Shown: piece by piece, positions 26,146 through 36,403 of the stretch
Layout of the letters: the number at the start of each line of letters is the position of its first letter
Position numbering within the stretch: position 1 is the stretch's first letter
Assembly (NCBI GenBank): GCA_023101885.1
Contig: JALPQD010000076.1
Coordinates: forward strand, 572,397-636,396
Reading direction: 5' to 3'
Length of the DNA stretch: 64,000 bases
From: Typhlomys cinereus
Taxonomy: Eukaryota > Chordata > Mammalia > Rodentia > Platacanthomyidae
The notes under the pieces: model-generated
Database searches by the model: none
Told to the model about the DNA's origin: nothing
Seen by the model: the letters and a program-made list of their open reading frames with translations, nothing else
Translations under genes and position numbers: made by a program

Positions 26146-26766
26146 TATTGTATTTGGATGGGCCTCTCATTCTTTAGATGAGGGAAGTTTTCATTAATGA
26201 TAATTTGAAAATTTTCCTCAGGTGTGGTATTTTGGGATTCTTGCTCTGGTATTCCATGAATGCGCATGTTAGGCTTCTTCAGGGTGTCCCATATCTCTTG
26301 AATGTTCCTCTCAAGTATCTTTTTGGCTTTAACATCCTCTTCCATTAAGCCGGTTAATACTTCCACTTTGTCTTCAAGATCTGAAATTCTATTTTCTGCT
26401 TTGTTAGTTCTCCTGATAAGACTCTGTTGAGTTCTGGGTTGAAGGTAACTTGTCTTTTAGTTCAGTTTTAAACTCTGCCTGAGACTGTTTTAACTCCTCT
26501 ATGCCTATTTTTGTTTCTTGAACTGTTTTTCTCAATTCCTCTAAGTGTCTGCTGTGTTCCTGTTCAAAGTGGTTGATGCGGTTATTTAACTCCTCCCAGA
26601 TTTCCTCTTTCATAGTATTGATCATGGTAATGATCATGTTTTGAAAGTCGTTATCTCAGGCCTGGCTTTCTTGGCTATTTTCTGTGAATTTGTTCTTGTT
26701 GGAATCTATCATTATGGGATTAATTTTTTCTGTGGGAGTTTTGTCTTCTTGGGTGTTGTTTCTCAT
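26146..26766 (-). pseudogene. L1 ORF1 remnant (RNA-binding coiled-coil protein)
   Basis: L1 ORF1p coats L1 RNA. The probable start codon is at 26764-26766. An in-frame TGA lies at 26656-26658. The coiled-coil region follows ('MKEEIWEELNNRINHFEQEH', about 26404-26637). A frameshift near 26404 precedes a second frame at 26145-26366, with the start of the RRM-like domain ('NMRIHGIPEQES'). Similarity stops after 'ERPIQIQ', where the sequence runs directly into mid-endonuclease ORF2. The rest of the RRM and the C-terminal domain are missing. Confidence 0.9.
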
Positions 26767-27316
26767 GGATCTGCACTTTGACTTGAGCATTGTTGTATTG
26801 TCTCTTAAGACCTTTCAATTTCTGTGTGTTTTTGACTGAACTGATTTAGTTGGTATTACTACTTTCAGGCAGTTACTGCTAGTGTTTGCCTTGGAGTTGG
26901 GTATGTTTGTCTGTTGTTATTGTTATTTCCTAGATGATGCTATTAGACTATAAGTACATCAATTAAGTCAGGCTTAGTAGACAGGGGGTGAATATTAGTA
27001 TAGTGGTGCACTTTTATGATTTAGTACCTTGGTGATAAGTGAGGGTGAGTGGTATAATCCCTTAAGTTATGTATGTTTTGGAGGTGGCTATATGGAAAAG
27101 TTAATCTACATTGATGAATAATTGAAAGGAGCAGGATGGTAAAAAAAGGGGTTTACTTATCTTTGGGCTGGATGTGAAGAATCTCTCCCATGTGATTGGA
27201 TGATTTTAGAGGACTTCAGATGTGTGGCCTTTGTCTCCTAGAGATTTGCTTGAGTTTGTTTTGGCTCTGTTGAATTCTGAGTAGCAGTGTGTCTTCTCTG
27301 GACCACAAGTGAGGGT

Positions 27317-27700
27317 CCCTGGTGGCAGGAGGGGCAGAGGGGCAGAGGGGCTGATGGCGATGGCAGAGCTCTTCATCTGGAACCTAGGACGTGGCCTAGT
27401 GGCTCACCCAAACCCGGGGCAGCTTGAATTTTGCCCAGGCTGGCTGGTGGGAGGAGCTGGGATGAGCGAGTGACCTAGGGGCTGGTCGATCTTACTTGTG
27501 AAGGAGGATCAGGAGCGAGCATCCTATCCCGGGCTGGTGAGAGGGACAGAGGGTGTGATGGCAATGGGGGGGGGCTTCACCTGGAGACCTGGGACGTGGC
27601 CACCCCAAGCTTGAGGCAGCCTGGGTGTTGCTCAGGCTGGCTGGTGGGAGGAGCTGCACAAGCGGGTGACCTGGGAGCTGGTGAAACTTACCTGGGAAGG
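27317..27700 (-). repeat. L1 5' UTR promoter monomers (about 1.9 units)
   Basis: Two tandem GC-rich units. Matching landmarks are 'CTGGTG' at 27319 and 27534, 'ACCTAGGACGTGGCC' at 27382 against 'ACCTGGGACGTGGCC' at 27587, and 'CAGGCTGGCTGGTGGGAGG' at 27436 and 27633. Spacing is 197-215 bp, about 205 on average. Mouse L1 promoters are also built from ~200-bp monomers, so these are inferred to be the L1 promoter. The first unit is much richer in G than the rest of the window. Confidence 0.8.
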
Positions 27701-27717
27701 ACACTTACAATTTTTTA

Positions 27718-27988
27718 CATTTTATTTATTCATTCATTTAGTGTGTGTGTATGTGTGTGGGGGGGTACATGTGTCCCTGTGGAGGGCCAAGGGTGACTTT
27801 GGGAATCATTCTGGATTGCTTCTACCTCCTTCTTGCTTTTCACTGGGATTTCCCAGGCTCTGCCCACTAGGGCTGAAAGTGCAGACCACAGTGTTTTCAC
27901 CTGATGTTTTTACATGGGCCCTGGGATCCAAACTCAGGACTTTCTGCTTTCAAGACAGAGTCTTGACCCCTGAGTCATCTCTCCAGCC
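27718..27988 (-). mobile_element. B2-superfamily lineage-specific SINE (DIP-like), reverse
   Basis: Starts with a T-rich tail and 'TTTATTTATTCATTCATTTA', then a GT run, 'CTGTGGAGGGCCAAGGGTGA', 'TCCCAGGCTCTGCCC', and the reversed head 'TGAGTCATCTCTCCAGCCC'. It sits directly beyond the right end of the large L1, in its target-duplication A/T-rich edge. Confidence 0.88.
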
Positions 27989-28713
27989 CAGAATTTTTAA
28001 AGAAAATCTCATAATGCATCACAACACATTGCCAGAGAAATTAGTTCAATAATGTGAGGACTCTAAAAGTCTGAATAATCACGAAACTAACTCTCTAAGG
28101 ACAAGCAAGACAGACTCAGAGCACCAGGTTTCGGTTTCCAGACAGTGAATCAGTGCAGCTTTCTAAAGTAGTAAACAAGATCTCTGGTTTGATGGAGCAT
28201 TATGTTCACACAATGAAGTGGCAGCCACTTAGCCTCATGTTTGATCATGCTCTTCAGGGGTATCATGAAGAAGTGCCACAGAGAACCACATTTACACTGA
28301 CACTGAGTTGGGCAAAGTGGTTCTTTTCTCTCATGATATGATACGTACCAGAAGGAAGGATTGAAGAACACATCAAGAGAAGAGTGGGTGTTCAAAGATT
28401 TTTATCAGAGACCAAAAGTAAAGCTGTTTCCTGAGAAGGACCTAGGCGACATGTGAAAGGGGATTTATGCAAGAATTCTGGTCCCTTTCCCAGATGTTTC
28501 CCATGTCTAGACGATGAGAGAATAGAGGCAAATGTCTTTACTCTTTCTTACTTAATGTACCAAAAATCTCCCCTTTCTATGTTGTCTGGCTAGACTTCCA
28601 GAGAAGTCCGGAGAAGGTGTGAGTGACATAGACCTGAGAGCCAAAGTAACAAAAGTATGAGCAACTTCAAACATATAGGAATGACTTGAATAACAGAGAG
28701 CAAATGCATTGAT
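27989..28713. other. Unassigned sequence
   Basis: No gene recognised up to the pseudogene's left duplication. Confidence 0.4.
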
Positions 28714-28722
28714 ATCATTTTT

Positions 28723-29167
28723 GGGTTTTTTTTTTTTGTGGCATCGAGACGTTTTTATTTTTTTAAAAGGTTAACTAATTTTAATGGAATAAATGATAAT
28801 ACAATAAAACTATAACATTCATAAACAAAAGCACCTTGCAACCTTTTAAGGGATTATAGAAACTGAAGACTCATGTGGAAATAGTTGGAACTGGAGATTG
28901 ACATTTTGGTCTTTTCACTTCAACCCATCAGCTTCCATCTTCTTCCTCTCCTCAATGATCACACTTCCACTGGCCATCAAGCTCCGCCTTATCATTGGTT
29001 TCCTTAAAGTATCTGGTTTTCCATCCTTCAGACATCTTGATGCCATACTGGAATGCAGCTTTGAGCAAAGCCTCCTTGTTGTTCATATGTTCCCTGTATT
29101 CCTCCTGTGTATCAAAGTCCCAGTGACCTAAGAGGCCCTTCTTATTACCCTGGTCCATTTTGCTGTA
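28723..29167 (-). pseudogene. Processed pseudogene of IK (RED, spliceosome factor), 5'-truncated
   Basis: On the minus strand, codons from 29158 downward encode 'MDQGNKKGLLGHWDFDTQEE', then '...YGIKMSEGWKTRYFKETND', recognised as the C-terminal region of IK/RED, a nuclear pre-mRNA splicing factor. After 'AELDGQWK' a small deletion shifts the frame and gives an early stop. Further down, GATGGGTTGAAGTG appears to lack one G relative to the parent, a second frameshift before the region encoding the C terminus. An AT-rich 3' UTR (28740-28900) and a poly(A) tail (T run at about 28725-28737) follow. There are no introns. The body lies between 9-bp duplications ATCATTTTT (28714-28722 and 29168-29176). 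This is a dead L1-mediated retrocopy; no promoter is evident. The name rests on memory of the protein family, not on a search. Confidence 0.88.
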
Positions 29168-29176
29168 ATCATTTTT

Positions 29177-29794
29177 AAGATACACATACACATACATACA
29201 CACACTTGATCTAGTTCTATAGCCTGACCAACTCTGTCTTGCTTCTAACCCAGTTTCTTTGGAAGTTCCTGTGATAACAGATGCATCTCATTTCTTAAGT
29301 GTGAATTGTCTTGCTGTAGTGGAGTTGAACACTAGTGTGGAAAGATTTGGAGATCTTATTAGGCCAAACTTCACTTGAAAAAGCTCATATGGAGCCCCTG
29401 ATGTCTTGATTTTAATAGACTGATGTTTTGTTCTTTTCTCAGTTTAAATTTGTTTTAGCTGGAATATTGAAAGCTTAAAAATTCACGTATATTAACACAT
29501 AATATATATTAATACAAATTAGCATATATTGATAAGATAGCATGGTTTTAATTTAACATGCACTGCAAAATCAGAGTGAACACCTCTCTCTCTTCACCAT
29601 TGTTCATTTAAGATGCAGCTGCTTTCTGCATGTTTTCCTGGAGCTTTAGGAAATGTGGAATTTGTGATTGTGAGAAATCACCTTGCTTTGCTCGACAGAA
29701 CCTCCTATTCTGAGATGACCATGGCATTATACTCAAAGATCAGCCTTTTACTCATTGAACAGTTTCAGTGAGCAAATAACTTCATTATAAAGCC

Positions 29795-29798
<4 letters not shown>
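29177..29798. other. Unassigned sequence
   Basis: Nothing recognised. Confidence 0.4.

Positions 29799-29831
<33 letters not shown>
29799..29831. repeat. (CA)n then (TA)n microsatellite
   Basis: About 16 CA units followed by a short ATATAT run. Confidence 0.9.
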
Positions 29832-29833
<2 letters not shown>

Positions 29834-31204
29834 TATATATATAGTTATTTGAAAACAAGAATGTCACATCCTAGTCACCAAGTGACAGTGCAGGTGCAGA
29901 AAGACAGATTCATCACTAGGATGAGAAAATCAGTGCCACAAATCCAAGGGCTGGAACACTTCCATGACTCTGAAGGCTGTCAAGGTTACGTGAGCTCTAC
30001 CAGAGGACTCTAGGCTTCTTACTATTCCAGAATGGCTTAGCAGTACTCTAAGAGCCCTTTTATGAACTGCTCAACACACAGAGTTCATTGGAGCTTATTG
30101 CAGAAACAAAGCAAATCCTGTGGGGATTTCCTTATCTCTGCATTCTGGAAATACCGAGATTTGCTCAAGGTTAAAAAAAACCTATGAAAGACTTTCCTAG
30201 AATATCCTCCCAAGAACTCAGAGGTAGAAGGAAGACAGTTATCAGTTCATTCCCAGTTTTCTGAGAATGGAGACAGCATTCTACCCCTGAGCTCCTGCAT
30301 CAGAGAATAGCCGTCAGCCTGTTCCCCGTGTGAGAACAGGGACAAGCGTTCTTTCTTTTTTGATCCCTGCAACAGCAAAGATTAAAGAAGTTTGTTAAAG
30401 CCTTATTATTCAAGGGGTTGAGGTTTACACACCTCTTTTTAGTCAGTCAGAGCCTCCAGCCACAAGATGGTGCCAATAACATTAAGTGTTGGTTTTCCTT
30501 CCTCAGTTAAAACTATCTGAAAATCTTTGCAATTTTACATCAGGAGAAATGTATCTCCTAGGTAACCCTAGTTGTCCATGTCCAGTTAAGGTGACCGTGA
30601 CAATTTACTATTACAAGAACCTCTTGTAATTCAGTTGAACTGATTGTGGCCTCAATCCCAAGGGGGAACTGAAGCTGTACACCGCTAACCGATAAGAAGT
30701 CTGTGCATTGTCAGGACAGCTGTGATTCCTACTGAAAGAAATTCTGGCTGAGTCTTCAGCATAGATTTTAAAATATTGAAGTCCCTAAGTCTTGCTTATT
30801 ATAATTTTGTCATTATTATTGTTTTAGTGGACACATAACAATTATACACAGGTAAAACATCATCTTGTGATTAAGCATAGTTTGGGAATGAGGCTGTAGA
30901 TCTGTTCATGAGGTTACAGTATATATCACGTAAGAGTCTGTTTAGGTTACTCAGTATTTTTTTGAATGACCCTGTGAAGTCATTGGGGACATCAGATTTT
31001 TGAGCAATGAATTTTCCTAACAGACGGCAGTGGTGATGCTATTAGATGTCGCTCTGAGGACATGAGGCTGCAGTACCACAAATGAAATTAGACAGTGATA
31101 GGTTTAGGATTAAAGTATGCCATTTACCCCACCATTACCTATGTTTTCTCATCTTTGGATGAAATACAGGAAAATGGTGAAATTACAGAAAGGCAAATGC
31201 TGAT
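29832..31204. other. Unassigned sequence
   Basis: No gene or repeat recognised. Confidence 0.4.
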
Positions 31205-31515
31205 GTTTCCTCCCCTCCTTCCCTCTTCCCTCCCCTCCCTTCCCTTCCCCTCCCCTCCCCTCCCTTCCCTTTCGCTCCCCTCCCTTCCCTTCCCCTCCCC
31301 TCCCCTCCCTTTCCTTCCCTTCCCCTCCCATCATTCCCCTCCCCTCTTTTCCCTCCCCTCCCCTTTCCTCCCCTCCCCTCCCCTCCCCTCCCCTCTTTTC
31401 CCCTCCCCTCCTTTCCTCTTCCCTTCCCTTCCCCTTTCCTCTCCTCCCCTCCCCTCCCCTCCCCTCCCTTCTCCTTCCCTTCCCCTGCCTTTCGCTTCCC
31501 CTTCCCTTCCCTTCC
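31205..31515. repeat. Long pyrimidine tract (TCCCC/CCCTT)n
   Basis: About 310 bp of almost pure C/T on the plus strand, with repeated CCCCTCC and CCCTTCC units; only rare A or G interrupt it. The minus strand is G-run-rich and so able, in principle, to form G-quadruplex or triplex structures. Long frames across it are artefacts. Confidence 0.95.
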
Positions 31516-31889
31516 AGTTTGGACTCTGTTCCATTCTGTCATACTTTCTCTCTGGCACTATTTTCATTTCAGTGAAGACATTTTCCAGACTTCCCTAAGA
31601 AATGACACTAGTTTGTCTTTATTATCCTCATTTTTGATTTGTGGTTGGCTTGCTATGAAATTATAAATTCCCCAGATTTCACTCTGTTGTCTCTTCACTG
31701 TCTTCACAGTCCTGCTGAGAACTTAATGCAGATGTCCACTGTCCTCTTTTCTCTTTCTAGCTATCCTATTTGATTTTTGGCTTTTGTTTGTTTTTACTTG
31801 TGGATTCACTTGTGGATTCTGTAATTTTTCAGCTCATTCCCCAAAGCCCCATCTCCATTCACATATAAACTAACCAAAACAGAAACAGA
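31516..31889. other. Unassigned sequence
   Basis: Nothing recognised. Confidence 0.4.
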
Positions 31890-32830
31890 AAAGGGAATTC
31901 CTGTGCCAGGATGAGATTGCCCCTGGAGAGACTAAAAAGATCCACCCTTGTAACCTTAAGATATAGAGATCTCAGGAATGTTTGCACCCACGTCCTCCAT
32001 CACCACTCTGGCCAGGAGGGAACCTCAGGCTGAGAAGAGACTGAGGGACTTCAAAGAATTCTGAAAATATGCCAGATCTGATGACAGCTAGAGGAGGAGA
32101 TGTCACACAGCTCTGACAATCTATCAGACCACCCTACTAAAGAGTGGAAGCCAAGGAATGATGATGAAATAGTAGGTGGAACCACAACCTAACTGCATTA
32201 GCCCCTACCCCTATAAAATCCAGATCCCAGAGTAAAATCTTGAAGAGAGGATGTCACAATTTGCCTGCTTATTGCTGATAAATTCATGGCCAAACAACTT
32301 ATGGAAATGAGTAAGCTTTATTTTGATTTATGATTGTCCAGTTACAGTTCTTAATCCAGCTTGGCAGGAGAGTTCATACTAATACCAGGAACCAGTGGCA
32401 CTGTCCATATTCATTGCTAAGAGAAGGGCAAACCTTACTTGCCAGACAGCAGGTTTGTCTAAGTATGCCAACTTAATGAACCAGCTAAAGAAGTTTGGCA
32501 GTTGACTCCTGCCCATGGAACTTACTGGTCTTAAACACCCGACCGCCAATCTTATCCACTTACCCAGGGAATAATCCCACTGTGGGCTGGGTCTTCCCCA
32601 TCAATTAGATAATATCCTGCAAGTTTGTTTATGGCTTGTCTAACTATCAATTCTTCACAGTTTTAACCCAAAGCTCAGCCTACAATTGTTAAATTGACAC
32701 CTGTATCTTACTATCACAGAGGGACTTTTGACATAATTGGATTTAATTTTTTCTAATATGGCTGTATTGAATAAAATCCCTTTTTCTTCTTTTTTACCTT
32801 AATCTAATTTCTAATGATGTATAGTGTGTG
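31890..32830 (+). mobile_element. Candidate ERV LTR, split by an MT-like LTR
   Basis: Left part 31890-32265 has a TATA-like 'CCCCTATAAAATCC' at about 32208. The right part, from 32719, has a poly(A)-type signal 'ATGGCTGTATTGAATAAAAT'. The intervening 32266-32718 is another LTR. TATA box then AATAAA at a plausible distance once the insertion is removed suggests one old LTR, but I cannot name the family and the ends are uncertain. Confidence 0.45.
32266..32718 (-). mobile_element. MT-like MaLR LTR, reverse
   Basis: Shares 'TTGCTGATAAA', 'GTTACAGTTCTTAATCCAGC' (compare 45.36 kb), 'GGCAGGAGAGTTCATACTAA' and the end 'TTGACACCTGTATCTTAC' with the copies at 45.3 kb and (opposite strand) 59.4 kb. 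Solo LTR. Confidence 0.8.
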
Positions 32831-33162
32831 GATGGCCAAACTGAGGCCCGCACCACTTCACAGGTCTGGTAGCATTATCATTTCCTTAGTCTCAGGAATT
32901 AGAGGACTTTATAATAAACAGGATGATGTTTTATCTTGACTTATTTTTACAAGTAATTCCACATGTCTCCGAATAATTTTTCTTCATTGTAGAATACAAA
33001 AAAGGGAAAATTGACACAGAATCTTGTAAATTGACAATCTTGTTCTGTAAAGGGCCAGAGAGAAAGCATTTCCTTCAATATCGTATATGCAGTCTCTTTT
33101 GCAAATATTCTGATCTGCTATTGAGGTGTAGACATATCTCTAAATGATGCAGATTTAAAAGA
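32831..33162. other. Unassigned sequence
   Basis: Nothing recognised. Confidence 0.4.
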
Positions 33163-33177
33163 AGAGGGCCATATTCT

Positions 33178-33320
33178 TTTTTTTCATTTCTATTTATTTT
33201 TTCTACTTTTACAAGCATATTGAGTATTCATCTCAGCTTCCCTCCCTCCACTTTTCCTCCCATCCACTCCCTTTCCTTCCCTTCCCTTCCCCTTCCCTTT
33301 CCATTCTGTCACACACTTCC
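33178..33320 (-). mobile_element. Short L1 3' UTR fragment, reverse
   Basis: T run, AT-rich end and the pyrimidine tract 'CTTCCCTCCCTCCACTTTTC', typical of the L1 3' end here. The left flank AGAGGGCCATATTCT (33163-33177) recurs on the right but is now split by a SINE: 'AGAGGGCCATA' at 33323-33333, and again with 'TTCT' after 33609. Confidence 0.8.
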
Positions 33321-33333
33321 AAAGAGGGCCATA

Positions 33334-33609
33334 GTTTTTTTTTTTTTATTCAATTGTTTGTGTATGTGCGCATGTGTGCGTGTGCGTGTATGTGTAGAAC
33401 TATGGGTGAATTCGGGAACCACCATGGACCGCCTCCACCTCCTCCTGGTTTACTCTGTCCCGGGATTCACAGGCTCCGCCCTACCAGGACCAGAAACTTA
33501 GGCTGCCCCAGATTCCGCCTAGTGTCTATACATGGGGTCTAGGATCTGAACTCAGGACCTTCCACCTGCAAGGCAGAGGCTTAAACCCTGAGCCACTTCT
33601 CCAGCCCCC
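33334..33609 (-). mobile_element. B2-superfamily lineage-specific SINE (DIP-like), reverse
   Basis: T run and 'TTTATTCAATTGTTTGTG', 'GAACCACCATGGACCGCC', 'GGGATTCACAGGCTCCGCCC', and the reversed head ending 'GAGCCACTTCTCCAGCCCC'. Target duplications AAAGAGGGCCATA at 33321-33333 and 33610-33622 are perfect. It landed in the right duplication of the L1 fragment to its left. Confidence 0.92.
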
Positions 33610-33622
33610 AAAGAGGGCCATA

Positions 33623-34894
33623 TTCTAACTGAAGTTTTTAATCAAATGGGCAAGAAGTCCAGTTTTGTGCCTGGGATGAAGTTCATCAATCTTTGTTTCA
33701 GAGATGGGAACTGTGTCTCAACTGTGTGCTTTGGACCTCATTATCATAACTATTGAAAAGGAATTAATTCTTTTGACTAAAGTTTTCTTCCTTTCACTGA
33801 ACTCTTTTTTTAGACCCAGTTCAAATACCTTCTCTTCCATATAGTCTTCCTTTATTGATACATTCAAATTTGTAACAAGAACTAGGTACTTAACAGCTAT
33901 CCTTAATCAGAATTTGCTACATATTCTTCTATTTCCACATAACATGAATTAATGAAAAGTTCTCAGTGTTATATTATAACTGTGCTTTACCTTACTCTTT
34001 GCATCTCTCGACTTACAACTTACTCTCAAAGCCTTAATATACACTGAAGTAACTGACATTTTATTTCAATATTATCTTACACTCAGTAGTTGCGATGTAA
34101 TGACCTATGTGTTCTGGAAATTGTTTTTCAACCATAAAAGTAAGCCCTAGTGCTTTTACTACATGTCTTTTACCCAAAGTTACCCCCTCTATTTATGAAT
34201 CCATTACTCTTCTAGTCAATGACATCTACTGCCCTCCCTCTTCAGAGACTAAGTACTCCTAACTATGTGTGGTTACAGGAATAAAGGGCAGGCAGATGAA
34301 CATGAATTTAAAGTTTAGCTCTACTGCTTGACTGAGTATAGAATTTAGGGTACATTATTATTCTAGCAAGGACTTCATACAAAGATTTTATGATCTTAAA
34401 ATAAATGTGCTTTAATTCACAGGTGACACTACAGATGCATTCATATTCTAGCAATTCTCCATCACACTGGATATCATGAGCTCAACAAACTTTAATAACA
34501 CTCAATTTCTCTTTAACTTTTATCACTTGTGATCAAGTTGTCTGATAATGCCCTTCTTAGTGCATGAGATGCCTGGGCAAGTCTGTGACAGACAATTCGC
34601 TTTGGAGACATATATTCTCTATATAATTTCCAATACAATGTATTGATATCAATTTTTTAATCTGGAGTCAAATTATTTTATAATTAAATGATGAACATCT
34701 CATTGAATATACTAATAGGTTTCATTTATAGGATAGAAGTAGTCCTTGGCATACACTTTTAAAATATTACATAAAACAAATTAAAGTATATTGTGTAAAC
34801 ATGACCCATTGTCTCCTAAATATGTCTAAGCCTTTTGTATAGTTTTTGATTTATGATAAAATGATCAGTGATGCTATCAATGAACAACTTTTAA
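33623..34894. other. Unassigned AT-rich sequence
   Basis: No gene or repeat recognised. Confidence 0.4.
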
Positions 34895-35129
34895 AGAAGC
34901 TGAGGAGATGGCTCAGTGGGTAAAAATATTTGCTAAACAACCAAAGAAGACTTGAGTTCAGATTCCCAGCGCCCACATTTTTTTAAAAATCCAGATATGA
35001 TGTGAATGCACCTTGGAGTTTGAGAGTGAGAATGGGGAAGTGGTGGGCAGAGGTACACTCCCTGGCCATCACCCTAGCTGACACAGCAAATTCCAGGTTC
35101 AGTGGGAGACCATTTCTAAAAAAATAAAT
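34895..35129 (+). mobile_element. B3-type SINE
   Basis: 'GAGGAGATGGCTCAGTGGGT' (head with A-box-like part), 'GAGTTCAGATTCCCAGCGCC' (B-box part), then 'TGACACAGCAAATTCCAGG' and 'AGTGGGAGACC'. Its CA-rich tail runs into the minisatellite at 35.13 kb. Confidence 0.82.
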
Positions 35130-35690
35130 GGAAACACGAAAAAGAAAGACTGTCTACATCAACCTCTGGTCTCCACCAATGCACTTGCAGGAATGTGTAT
35201 CTGCACATGCATACACCATATCACACAACACACATGCACATACACAGACACAATTCCACCTATACATGCATATACCACACACATACATAAACACAAGTGC
35301 AATTACACATACATGTACCACACAAACAGGTGTATCTGCACATGCACACACACACACACACACACCAGTGCACTTGCACATGCATATAACACACACATAT
35401 ATACGCAAGTGCACTTGCACATGCATACATAACACACACATACACACACAAGTACACCTGTATGTGCATGCACACACATAAAGCACACCCACACATGCAT
35501 ACACCACACACACAAGCACACTTGTACATGCATACATCTCACACATACACACACCCAAATACACCTGAATATGCACACACCATATACATATACGCATAAG
35601 TGTACCTGTACATACATACAAATATGCATACAACACACACACACACACACATGCATTTGCATGTGCATATACCACACACAAAATTTTCCT
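35130..35690 (+). repeat. CA-rich minisatellite from a B3 tail
   Basis: About 560 bp of loosely tandem units of ~40-50 bp. Each has a core such as 'CACTTGCACATGCATA' or 'CACCTGTATGTGCATG' followed by CACACA stretches (examples near 35200, 35380, 35420, 35455, 35520, 35600). Alternating purine-pyrimidine over most of its length favours Z-DNA. Frames of up to 175 residues on the minus strand (Cys/Val-rich) are artefacts. Confidence 0.85.
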
Positions 35691-36206
35691 TAAATGGCAG
35701 GATTTTAATATTTATTTAATTAGATATTAGAAGTTTTCAGGTAGCTACTAAACCAGTGATTATGACATTTCAGTCATTCTCCACAACAGAAACTTCTATG
35801 TGCAACAACACTGTTCAACTTTCATGTAGTTAGATCCTCAGTTATCCTATGACTGCTCTTCAATTCTGATCTCTAATAATGTTTTTATTGATTCTTATAC
35901 ACTTGAGAAATCTTCACTAGGTCATATAGTATATATAAAACATAAAAGAAACTTTATTCATATAATTCTCACACTGCCTGTTCTAGTAATGCCTACAACA
36001 GACATGCTTTATGCTTTCTTTATTACTGAATGTAGTATTATGTAAACTGCTGTAAAGATGAGGTAGTCTTTCTAAGCCCTGTCTCAAATATTCTTGAATC
36101 AAAATCATAAACATGCTAGTTTTAGAATAACATTGCTTATTTTCTTGAGAGAAAAAAAATCAGTGAGCAAAACAAATGTATGTCTTGAAGTCTCTAAGTG
36201 TCCACC
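35691..36206. other. Unassigned sequence
   Basis: Nothing recognised. Confidence 0.4.
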
Positions 36207-36292
36207 ATATTATATATAATATATATTATATATAATATACACACACATATATTTAGAATATATATATATATAGAGAGAGAGAGACACACATT
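36207..36292. repeat. AT-rich palindromic repeat, then (GA)n
   Basis: 'ATATTATATATAATATATAT' and further TATATA runs, then a short (AC)n and a GAGAGAGA run. It can self-pair. Confidence 0.9.
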
Positions 36293-36403
36293 TGTATTCA
36301 GGTATAGCACATGATAATATTATTATATCTTACTTACTTCTTTTAAATAAACTATATAGAAATTAAAGCTACATAGGGTACCATGCACTGTGACTTGCTT
36401 TTT

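Larger units (their letters stand above)
21721..27700 (-). mobile_element. Nearly full-length L1 retrotransposon, inactive
   Basis: From 5' to 3' on the minus strand: two promoter monomers and a 5' UTR (27.7-26.77 kb), ORF1 remnant (26.77-26.15 kb), a fused and deleted junction, ORF2 remnant (to 22759), and a 3' UTR with a G-rich purine tract at about 21775-21880 on the coding strand. The flanks ACACTTAATAATTTTTTA (21703-21720) and ACACTTACAATTTTTTA (from 27701) are near-identical and look like target duplications; if so, the insertion was essentially full length before its internal deletion. Both reading frames are broken by stops and frameshifts, so it cannot encode active proteins. Confidence 0.93.

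Noticed and set aside
28150..28395. Overlapping frames left of the IK pseudogene that might extend it
   Set aside because: The pseudogene's poly(A) tail and left duplication at 28714-28722 separate them; they share no similarity with IK that I can see.
31095..31598. 167- and 119-residue frames on both strands
   Set aside because: They translate the pyrimidine/purine tract as Pro/Ser/Leu or Gly/Glu/Arg repeats; composition artefact.
35154..35681. 175-residue Cys/Val-rich frame on the minus strand
   Set aside because: It reads the CA-rich minisatellite and changes register with the repeat; not a protein.
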